From the NCBI GenBank assembly GCA_938046755.1, contig CALIXC010000081.1, forward strand, positions 1 to 10,962: a DNA stretch of 10,962 bases, read 5' to 3'. Both the position numbers and the translations under genes were made by a program. Of this stretch, positions 5,317 through 10,962 are shown piece after piece (position 1 is the stretch's first letter; each line of letters starts with the position of its first letter). The notes beneath the pieces are model-generated. The model did not search any database. It was not told the DNA's origin and was given only the letters and a program-made list of their open reading frames with translations. Origin of the DNA: an uncultured Lautropia sp. (GTDB lineage Bacteria; Pseudomonadota; Gammaproteobacteria; Burkholderiales; Burkholderiaceae_E).

Positions 5317-7137
5317 ATGCCGAATGCCTTCAATTTCTCGGTCTCGCCCTTCGACTGCCTGGACGCCTCGGAGCAGCGGCTGGTTCGTGACCAGGTGAAC
5401 GTGGCGTACTTCCGGCCCGGCGAAGTGCTGCTGGATGCCGGTGATGTGCCGCAGCACCTGTTCGTGCTGATCAAGGGCTATGTGCAGCAATTCGATGGAA
5501 GCGAGCTGCTGGCCACCTATGGGCCGGATGACAGCTTCGACGGACGGGCGCTGGTGGCCGGGCGTGCCGGCAGCCGTTTCGTGGCGGTGGACGAGGTTCT
5601 GGCCTACGAGCTGTCCCACGAGGCGGTGAATGCGCTGATTGCGTCCAACGACACCTTCAGTGCGCTGCTGTTCTCGGCACTCGGACAGAAGGTGCAGGCG
5701 GTTGCCGGTCGCAACGCCGAACGGGAGATGCAGTCGCTGCACATGGCTCGCGTGGACGAGGCGCTGCTGAGCCCACCCCATGCCGTGCCGGCCGACCTGG
5801 ACATCGTTTCGGTGGTTCGGCTGTTTCAGGCGGAAAAGACCAGCAACGTGCTGGTGCGTGACGATGTCGCACAGCCGCCACGATGGGGGATCTTCACCAC
5901 CAGCGGGTTGCAGCGGGCCATTCTGGATGGCCGCCCGCTGGACAGGCTTCCGGTGGGTGAGCTGGCCAGCTGGGAGCTGATCATGGTGCGTCCCGATGAT
6001 CAGGTGGGCGAGGCGCTGGTGCTGATGCAGCGCCATGGCGTTCACCGGGTGGTGGTGCAGGATGACGGAAAGATTCTGGGGTTGCTGGAATCACTGGATC
6101 TGTTTGGTTTCCTGTCGAATCATTCCATGCTGATCGATCGGCGCTTGCGGGCTGCTACCGATCTGGATGCGCTGGCACGAGCGGCCGCGCAGATGAACGA
6201 CATGATTCGCCGGCAGTATCGGGGCGGCACGCGGGTGGCGCTGCTGGCACGACTGGTTCAGGATCTGAACGGACGTCTCTTCGAGCAGGCCTGGCAATTG
6301 ATTGCCCCGCCGGAGCTGGTGCAGAACAGCTGTCTGCTGGTGATGGGCAGCGAAGGACGTGGCGAGCAGCTTCTGAAGACCGACCAGGACAACGCGTTGC
6401 TGTTGCGAGACGGCTATGTGCCCCCGGACGATCTGCCCGCGATCTGCGCACGTTTTTCCGAGGCATTGGCGCGTTTCGGCTATCCGCCCTGTCCGGGCAA
6501 TGTGATGCTGAGCAATGCCATCTGGCGTGGTACCGTGCAGGATTTTGCGCGACGGGTCCGGAAGTGGCTGGTGTTGCCGGAGGCCGATAGCCTGATCAAT
6601 CTGGCGGTCTTCATGGATGCGCACGCCGTGTGCGGCGACGCGGAACTTCTGGCGTCGCTGCGCCGTCAGGTGTTCGGCATGTTGGCCGATGATGATGCCA
6701 TGATGTCGCGCTTTGCCGCCGTGGTGGACGCCTTCGGAGACGGTACGCGCTGGTGGCGCCGGATGCTGGGGGGCGGTGAGGCCAATCTGAACGTGAAGAA
6801 GGCGGGGATGTTCCCGCTGGTGCATGGGGTGCGCAGCATGGCGCTGGCCGAGCGCATCGACGCCACCAGCACCGAGGCCCGCATCCGGGCGCTGCAGGAA
6901 GCCGGTGCGCTGGATGCCGAGACGGCCCAGGAGCTGACGGAGAGCCTGCATTTCTTCATGGGCCTGCGGCTGAAGGCCGGTCTGGACGAGATGGACCGGG
7001 GGCAGCCCGTGAGCGGCAAGGTGGATCTGGCCGGCCTGACGCCGCTGGAGCGCGACCTGCTGAAGGATGCGCTGGCCGCGGTGCGGCGCTTCCGTGCCCA
7101 GCTGCGGCTGCGTTTCCGGCTGGGGGCCGTGTCGTGA
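5317..7137 (+). CDS. cNMP-binding / CBS-pair / DUF294 nucleotidyltransferase-like protein
   Basis: Probable cytoplasmic signalling protein of 606 residues with a GlnD-like nucleotidyltransferase fold; its reaction and target are not established for this family. Domains in order: a cyclic-nucleotide-binding-like domain (about 8-130, with FRPGEVLLDAGDVPQHLFVLIKG, a typical beta-roll), a CBS pair (about 150-270), and the DUF294 nucleotidyltransferase domain (about 290-430). The last domain has GSEGRGEQ at 344-351 and TDQDNALLL starting at 355, giving the GS...DxD catalytic pattern (D356, D358). A DUF294 C-terminal domain fills about 460-600. The start is supported by GAAGGG five bases before the ATG; a second, out-of-frame ATG lies at 5312. 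The exonuclease gene follows 59 bp later on the same strand. Proteins of this architecture often sit near acetate/cation symporter genes, as here, so a role tied to solute uptake is plausible but inferred. Confidence 0.88.
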   Translation: MPNAFNFSVSPFDCLDASEQRLVRDQVNVAYFRPGEVLLDAGDVPQHLFVLIKGYVQQFDGSELLATYGPDDSFDGRALVAGRAGSRFVAVDEVLAYELSHEAVNALIASNDTFSALLFSALGQKVQAVAGRNAEREMQSLHMARVDEALLSPPHAVPADLDIVSVVRLFQAEKTSNVLVRDDVAQPPRWGIFTTSGLQRAILDGRPLDRLPVGELASWELIMVRPDDQVGEALVLMQRHGVHRVVVQDDGKILGLLESLDLFGFLSNHSMLIDRRLRAATDLDALARAAAQMNDMIRRQYRGGTRVALLARLVQDLNGRLFEQAWQLIAPPELVQNSCLLVMGSEGRGEQLLKTDQDNALLLRDGYVPPDDLPAICARFSEALARFGYPPCPGNVMLSNAIWRGTVQDFARRVRKWLVLPEADSLINLAVFMDAHAVCGDAELLASLRRQVFGMLADDDAMMSRFAAVVDAFGDGTRWWRRMLGGGEANLNVKKAGMFPLVHGVRSMALAERIDATSTEARIRALQEAGALDAETAQELTESLHFFMGLRLKAGLDEMDRGQPVSGKVDLAGLTPLERDLLKDALAAVRRFRAQLRLRFRLGAVS

Positions 7138-7196
7138 TGTGCATCACATCGTGACAGGAGCAGTGTCATGGATGGAAGCCCCGGGGAGACGACATC

Positions 7197-7889
7197 ATGA
7201 GCGGTCGCAGTGTGGTGCAGACGTTGCCGGCCTGGTTGCAGCGGCGTCTGTTTGAGTGGCGGCGCGACTGGCAGCGCCGGCATCTGAAGGACCCGCGCTG
7301 GGCCTTCCTGTTCGAGCCGCCGCCGCCCGATGAATGGGTGGCGCTGGACTGCGAGACCACCGGCCTGAACGTGCGGCAGGACGAGATCATTGCCATTGGA
7401 GCGACGCGGATCGTGGGGCGTCGCCTCATGACGCGCGAACGGCTGGAGCTGCTGGTGCGCCCGGAGCGCGAGGTGAGTCCCGACAGCGTGGCAGTGCATC
7501 GGCTGCGGGCTCAGGATGTGGCCGATGGGCTTCCGCTGTGCGAGGCGATGGAGCGACTGCTGATGTTCATCGGCAGCCGGCCGCTGGTGGGCTATTACCT
7601 GGAATTCGACGTGGCGATGATCGACCGGGCGCTGAAGCGCTGCTTCGGTCTGACGTTGCCGCAGCAGAAGATCGAGGTGTCGGCGATGTACTACGACTGG
7701 CGCTTCCGCCAATTGCCGCCTTACCAGCAGCACGACAATGCCGACATCGACCTGCGCTTTGCCACCATCCTGCAGACGCTGGACCTGCCGATGCGCGACG
7801 CCCACGATGCACTGAACGACGCCGTGATGGCGGCGCTGGCCTTCATCCGGCTGCGGGAGTTGCGGGGGGAGGCGGAGGCTGCGTCCTGA
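7197..7889 (+). CDS. DEDDh-family 3'-5' exonuclease (DnaQ/epsilon-like)
   Basis: Metal-dependent 3'-5' exonuclease acting on DNA or RNA ends. The catalytic set is complete: D51 and E53 in ALDCETTG (Exo I), D138 in GYYLEFDVAMI (Exo II), and H203/D208 in HDALNDA (Exo III, DEDDh class). The exonuclease core covers about 46-222 of 230 residues. A basic, Trp- and Arg-rich N-terminal extension (1-45) precedes it and is not part of the catalytic fold. GGGAG eight bases before the ATG is a good ribosome site. It probably shares a transcript with the DUF294 gene 59 bp upstream. It is not the replicative epsilon subunit by sequence alone: the known C-terminal polymerase-binding tail is not evident. Its substrate and its link to the DUF294 protein are unknown. 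Confidence 0.88.
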   Translation: MSGRSVVQTLPAWLQRRLFEWRRDWQRRHLKDPRWAFLFEPPPPDEWVALDCETTGLNVRQDEIIAIGATRIVGRRLMTRERLELLVRPEREVSPDSVAVHRLRAQDVADGLPLCEAMERLLMFIGSRPLVGYYLEFDVAMIDRALKRCFGLTLPQQKIEVSAMYYDWRFRQLPPYQQHDNADIDLRFATILQTLDLPMRDAHDALNDAVMAALAFIRLRELRGEAEAAS

Positions 7890-7916
7890 ATGGAAGCAGC
7901 CTTTGCCTGATGGAGG

Positions 7917-8201
7917 TCAGCCTCGCTTGAGATCCCGATAGAAGTTCTCGTGTGGGCCCACGGCCTCCAGATAGATAAGTCGTATGCCGTCATCGACGGT
8001 GTAGCCCAGCAGATAGAGCTGGTTCTGGCTGCGGAATTTGTAGACAAAGAGGTCGGACAGGTCGCCTTTCTTGCGCTCCCCCAGCTGTGGATTGTCAGCC
8101 ACGGCCAAGGCGGCGGCATCGACATCGCAGGCCACGTTGTCGTGAAGCTTCTTGTAGGTGCGGGCAAAGCGCCGGGTCTGGCGCAGGGCGTAGGCGCTCA
8201 T
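7917..8201 (-). CDS. RelE/ParE-superfamily toxin of a type II toxin-antitoxin pair
   Basis: Small basic protein of 94 residues with the RelE/ParE fold pattern: an N-terminal helical pair (RRFARTYKKLHDNVACDVDAA), a central beta run (LFVYKFRSQNQLYLLGYTV, about 49-67) and the C-terminal strand ending GPHENFYRDLK. Members either cleave mRNA on the ribosome (RelE) or poison gyrase (ParE); the sequence does not settle which. The closing H-x-N-F-Y-x-D-L-K pattern is more usual in mRNA-interferase-like members. Its ATG overlaps the antitoxin stop by four bases (ATGA), indicating translational coupling and a two-gene operon. It converges on the exonuclease gene, 27 bp from its stop. Confidence 0.82.
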   Translation of the reverse strand: MSAYALRQTRRFARTYKKLHDNVACDVDAAALAVADNPQLGERKKGDLSDLFVYKFRSQNQLYLLGYTVDDGIRLIYLEAVGPHENFYRDLKRG

Positions 8202-8431
8202 GGGCGCTGGCTGCGGGGAACGAACGGGGTTGTGTCCTCGCGGGCCTCATCCATCGAGGCCAGGGATTCAGCAATGAAGGTGACGGGAAGGTCGGGGTTG
8301 TCGAGGGCTGCACGACCCACCCGTGCCCAGTATTCGACCTGGCCACTGATGGTGCGGTGCTCGGCACGGGCATCGTTGCGAGCCTGGTCGTACAGCTGGC
8401 GGTCAATGCGGATGGCGATGGAGGCGTTCAT
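8198..8431 (-). CDS. ParD-like antitoxin of the type II toxin-antitoxin pair
   Basis: First gene of the toxin-antitoxin operon, 77 residues. The N-terminal SIAIRIDRQLYDQAR (4-18) looks like a ribbon-helix-helix DNA-binding strand and helix. The core HRTISGQVEYWARVGRAALDNPDLP (25-49) is the hallmark of the ParD-like antitoxin family. The C-terminal tail is acidic then Pro/Arg-rich and is likely the toxin-binding part. It should neutralise the RelE/ParE-like partner and repress the operon through the palindrome just upstream. No strong Shine-Dalgarno is visible before the ATG. The antitoxin-first order and 4-base overlap are standard for these modules. Confidence 0.85.
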   Translation of the reverse strand: MNASIAIRIDRQLYDQARNDARAEHRTISGQVEYWARVGRAALDNPDLPVTFIAESLASMDEAREDTTPFVPRSQRP

Positions 8432-8459
8432 GGTTAAGGCAGGCTATGAAAGGCAGTTT

Positions 8460-8475
8460 TACTACAATTGTAGTA
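8460..8475. promoter_or_regulatory. 16-bp perfect palindrome, likely TA operator
   Basis: TACTACAATTGTAGTA is a perfect palindrome 28 bases upstream of the antitoxin ATG, in AT-rich sequence that contrasts with its surroundings. Ribbon-helix-helix antitoxins typically bind such sites, so it is the probable autoregulatory operator. The exact promoter hexamers could not be fixed. Confidence 0.7.
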
Positions 8476-8502
8476 TTGCGAAAGAGGGCGTCAAGGGAGA
8501 GC

Positions 8503-8540
8503 GAACAGAAAGCCCGCCGGGCGCGATGGCCGGGCGGGCT
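8503..8540 (-). terminator. Rho-independent terminator of the yjcH-actP operon
   Basis: On the minus strand, AGCCCGCCCGG (from 8540) pairs with CCGGCGGGCT (to 8511) with one bulged base, followed immediately by a T-rich TTCTGTTC. It lies about 130 bases beyond the actP stop codon and upstream of the toxin-antitoxin promoter, so it would insulate the TA operon. Confidence 0.75.
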
Positions 8541-8668
8541 GGGTGATGGTGGGCAGGCTGGATAGGGGGCCGTCAGGTGATGGTGCGGTGATCTGTCCAT
8601 GGCCTGGGCCGTGAGGCCCCGGGCCGGGGATCGGACCCGTACCCGGGGATGGCCTGCGGGGTGGTGCC

Positions 8669-10402
8669 TCAGTGTGCCGAGGCCTTGGCGGCGCCGTAGC
8701 CGGTCTCGGAGCGGACCTGCTGGGCCTCGAAGGCGTCACGCTCCTGTGCGGCGGTGGCGCTGTTGTCGAGCAGCGAGAACAGCCAGACCCCCAGGAAGCC
8801 GACGATCATCGAGAAGGCTGCCGGCGAGGTGTAGGGGAAGGGGGCGCTGCCCACGGGGTTGCCGAAGGTGGCTTCCCAGACCGACGGCGACAGGATGGTG
8901 AGCAGTACCGAGGCGATGAGGCCCAGGAAGCCCCCGACGACGGCGCCGCGGGTGGTGGTGCCCTTCCAGAACACGGACAGGAACAGGACCGGGAAGTTGG
9001 CCGAAGCCGCCACGGCAAAGGCCAGCGACACCATGAAGGCCACGTTCTGCTTCTCGAACAGGATGCCCAGCAGCACGGCGATGACGCCCAGCACCAGGGT
9101 GGTGATGCGCGAGACACGCAGTTCGGAGGCGCTGTCGGCCTTGCCCTGCTTGATGACGGTGGCGTAGAGGTCGTGCGAGACGGCCGAGGCGCCCGACAGG
9201 GTGAGACCGGCAACGACGGCCAGGATGGTGGCGAAGGCCACGGCCGAGATGAAGCCGTAGAACAGGTTGCCGCCCACGGATTTGGCCAGCAGCACGGCGG
9301 CCATGTTGGCGGTGCCGGCACCGCCATGGATGACACCGGTGGCGGTATTGGCGAACTCGGGGTTGGTGAGCACGATGGTGATGGCACCGAAGCCGATGAT
9401 GAAGATCAGCAGGTAGAAGTAGCCGATCCAGGTCGTGGCCCAGAACACCGACTTGCGAGCTTCACGGGCATCGGGCACGGTGAAGAAGCGCATCAGGATG
9501 TGGGGCAGGCCGGCGGTACCGAACATCAGCGCCATGCCGAAGGACAGGGCGGAGATGGGATCCTTGATGAACCCGCCGGGGCTCATCAGGGCCAGTCCGT
9601 GCTGGTGGGCTTCTTCAGGGCTGGCACCGCCCTGGGCGGCGATGTTGGCCTTGACGCGCACGGCATCGGCAAACAGCGCTTCCAGGCTGAAGCCATAGTG
9701 CTTCATGACCATGAAGCCCATGAAGGAGACGCCGAAGAGCAGCAGCACGGCCTTGATGATCTGCACCCAGGTGGTGGCCGTCATGCCGCCGAAGAGCACG
9801 TAGACCATCATCAGCACGCCGACGATGACGACGGCGACCCAGTAGTCGAGTCCGAAGAGCAGCTTGATGAGCTGGCCTGCACCGACCATCTGGGCGATGA
9901 GGTAAAAGGCGACGGTCACGAGCGTGCCGGCAGCGGCAAACATCCGGATGGGCTTCTGCTGGAAGCGGTAGCCGGCCACGTCGGCAAAGGTGAACTTGCC
10001 AAGGTTGCGCAGGCGTTCGGCCAGCAGGAAGGTGAGGATGGGCCAGCCGACCAGGAAGCCGAGCGCGTAGAGCAGGCCATCATATCCGCTGGCCATGACG
10101 GCTGCGGAGATGCCCAGGAAGGAGGCAGCAGACATGAAGTCGCCGGCGATGGCCAGGCCGTTCTGGAAGCCGGTGATGCCGCCACCGGCCGTGTAGAAGT
10201 CGGCGGCGGAGCGGGTGCGTCCGGCGGCCCACTTGGTGATCCAGAGCGTGGCGCCCACGAAGGCGGTGAACAGGATGATGGCCGTCCAGTTGGTGGCCTG
10301 GCGGGTGACTTCACCGACGTCGACGCCGGCGGCATGGGCAGGGGCGGCCATCAGGCCGAAGGTGGCCAGGGCGGCGCCGAAGGCAAGGGCTTGGCGGTTC
10401 AT
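8669..10402 (-). CDS. actP: Cation/acetate symporter ActP (sodium:solute symporter family)
   Basis: Inner-membrane symporter that takes up acetate and other short-chain monocarboxylates with cations. The 577 residues are slightly longer than the 549 of E. coli ActP. A cleavable-looking signal segment ends in AAPAHAA (19-25). The SSS core follows, with DFYTAGGGITGFQNGLAIAGDFMSAASFLG near 68-97 and GTAGLPHILMRFFTVPDAREARKS in the middle. Many further hydrophobic segments follow and the tail is hydrophilic. AGGAG eight bases before the ATG lies within yjcH. The ATG overlaps the yjcH stop by four bases (ATGA), so the two are translationally coupled. In E. coli the genes lie downstream of acs; no acs is in view here. 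Identification is firm. Confidence 0.95.
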   Translation of the reverse strand: MNRQALAFGAALATFGLMAAPAHAAGVDVGEVTRQATNWTAIILFTAFVGATLWITKWAAGRTRSAADFYTAGGGITGFQNGLAIAGDFMSAASFLGISAAVMASGYDGLLYALGFLVGWPILTFLLAERLRNLGKFTFADVAGYRFQQKPIRMFAAAGTLVTVAFYLIAQMVGAGQLIKLLFGLDYWVAVVIVGVLMMVYVLFGGMTATTWVQIIKAVLLLFGVSFMGFMVMKHYGFSLEALFADAVRVKANIAAQGGASPEEAHQHGLALMSPGGFIKDPISALSFGMALMFGTAGLPHILMRFFTVPDAREARKSVFWATTWIGYFYLLIFIIGFGAITIVLTNPEFANTATGVIHGGAGTANMAAVLLAKSVGGNLFYGFISAVAFATILAVVAGLTLSGASAVSHDLYATVIKQGKADSASELRVSRITTLVLGVIAVLLGILFEKQNVAFMVSLAFAVAASANFPVLFLSVFWKGTTTRGAVVGGFLGLIASVLLTILSPSVWEATFGNPVGSAPFPYTSPAAFSMIVGFLGVWLFSLLDNSATAAQERDAFEAQQVRSETGYGAAKASAH

Positions 10403-10710
10403 TGCGTGGTCTCCTTCAGGATGTCGCGGGTCATGGCGTCGTAGCGGCTGTTGGCACGATGGACGTAGAAGCCGGTGATGAGGACGGTGAAGACGATCAC
10501 GCCCAGGGCGATGGGGATGCCGATGGTGGTGACGCCGTCAGCGCTGAGCGGCTGGGCCAGGAACTGGCGGTCGAAGGCAATCAGTCCGATGAAGCCGTAG
10601 AAGACGATCAGCATCAGGATGGTGAGTGTCCATCCGAGGCGGCTGCGCTCCGTCTTCAGGCGCGGGTACTGGGGGTGCTGCCGGATTCGTTCGACGATGG
10701 GATCGGCCAT
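10399..10710 (-). CDS. yjcH: DUF485 membrane protein YjcH, partner of ActP
   Basis: Small inner-membrane protein of 103 residues found almost always just before actP. It has two hydrophobic segments (about 27-47 and 63-84) with short basic ends, and the family start PxxxRIRQHPQYPRLKTERSRLGW. Its exact role is not known; association with the symporter is inferred from the constant pairing. GGAG six bases before the ATG is a good ribosome site. It is the first gene of the operon, and its stop overlaps the actP start. Confidence 0.93.
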   Translation of the reverse strand: MADPIVERIRQHPQYPRLKTERSRLGWTLTILMLIVFYGFIGLIAFDRQFLAQPLSADGVTTIGIPIALGVIVFTVLITGFYVHRANSRYDAMTRDILKETTQ

Positions 10711-10733
10711 GGTTGTCTCCTTGTGGTTGTCCA

Positions 10734-10776
10734 GCCCTTGCCGGCCGCTCTGGGGCGGTGTTCATGGGGCAAGGGC
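10734..10776 (-). promoter_or_regulatory. Inverted repeat in the yjcH-actP leader
   Basis: GCCCTTGCC (10734-10742) and GGCAAGGGC (10768-10776) form a perfect 9-bp stem around a 25-nt loop. The stem ends 23 bases before the yjcH ATG, just upstream of its Shine-Dalgarno. In the mRNA it would form a stable hairpin if transcription starts upstream of it; it could alternatively be a DNA site. Confidence 0.5.
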
Positions 10777-10827
10777 GTGGAAGGAGACTTTGCGGGGCCG
10801 AGTGGCTTTTCGCAAGGTGGGAAAGTA

Positions 10828-10859
10828 CCCATGGGGTTTGTACGGAATCCCGTGGGGTT
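10828..10859. promoter_or_regulatory. Two 11-bp direct repeats 21 bp apart upstream of yjcH-actP
   Basis: CCCATGGGGTT (10828-10838) and CCCGTGGGGTT (10849-10859) differ at one base and start exactly 21 bp apart, two helical turns. This geometry is typical of tandem sites for a dimeric or cooperative activator. LuxR-type response regulators such as CrbR/ErdR are known to activate actP in other proteobacteria; a link here is inference only. Confidence 0.5.
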
Positions 10860-10900
10860 CGGGGAGGGAGGGCCTCTGATGAAGGGGAGTGCCTTCGCTG

Positions 10901-10956
10901 GGGAGCGCCCCGTGAGCCGGGTACCTTCCTCGGCTCATGCTGTCCGCTGCGCTCCC
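10901..10956. repeat. Nested inverted repeats at the right edge
   Basis: GGGAGCGC (10901-10908) pairs with GCGCTCCC (10949-10956). Inside, TGAGCCG (10913-10919) pairs with CGGCTCA (10931-10937), extendable to nine pairs with one G-T. No gene is seen in this edge region; the structure could be a terminator-like element, part of an RNA, or a protein-binding site for the yjcH operon or an unseen neighbour. Confidence 0.5.
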
Positions 10957-10962
10957 AGAAAT

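Noticed and set aside
6091..6951. Minus-strand open frame opposite the DUF294 gene
   Set aside because: No recognisable motif; the plus-strand frame has clear domains and a good ribosome site.
8612..8642. tRNA T-arm-like sequence on the minus strand (GGGTCCGATCCCC)
   Set aside because: The loop lacks the TTCRA signature and no acceptor, D or anticodon arms are present.
8672..10444. 590-codon open frame on the + strand opposite actP and yjcH
   Set aside because: It mirrors the actP codons, is Gly/Glu/His/Asp-rich with no family pattern, and ActP on the other strand is unmistakable.
10538..10765. Small open frame beginning in the yjcH leader
   Set aside because: No ribosome site, and it overlaps yjcH out of frame with Pro/Arg-rich shadow composition.

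Overview
The window is a high-G+C bacterial stretch, dense in genes with short intergenic gaps. Gene content and codon style suggest a betaproteobacterium of the Burkholderiales type. That placement is inference from familiar protein families (DmeF/RcnR-like pair, LysO, Zur, DUF294 protein plus DEDDh exonuclease near yjcH-actP); no rRNA or other phylogenetic marker is present. No tRNA, rRNA, CRISPR array, insertion sequence or prophage gene is visible.

Layout, left to right. (1) The 3' part of an AEC-family permease gene (+) runs off the left edge. (2) Convergent to it is a histidine-rich CDF metal exporter of the DmeF type (-). It is divergent from a small RcnR/FrmR-family repressor (+), and the 56-bp gap holds a clear inverted repeat, the likely shared operator. 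(3) A LysO-type amino-acid exporter (+) has an unusually long hydrophilic loop carrying a 15-bp tandem duplication. (4) A 276-bp gap rich in dyads precedes a MarR-family regulator (+). (5) Hairpins separate this from a convergent Zur-type Fur-family regulator (-) with a histidine-rich metal-binding loop. (6) Divergent from zur, a cNMP-binding/CBS/DUF294 nucleotidyltransferase-like protein is followed by a DEDDh 3'-5' exonuclease (both +). (7) A type II toxin-antitoxin pair (ParD-like and RelE/ParE-like, -) has a perfect 16-bp palindrome upstream of it. (8) The yjcH-actP acetate uptake operon (-) has translationally coupled genes and a terminator at its end. Its upstream region carries a leader inverted repeat, two direct repeats exactly 21 bp apart, and nested inverted repeats at the window edge.

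Functional themes are divalent-metal homeostasis (dmeF/dmeR, zur), export of amino acids or other small molecules (AEC, LysO), and acetate uptake (yjcH-actP) facing a signalling-type DUF294 protein across a toxin-antitoxin insert. Nothing here is clearly a new system. The best leads are the actP upstream repeats, the dyad-rich marR upstream region, the TA palindrome, and the expanded loops in LysO and DmeF.
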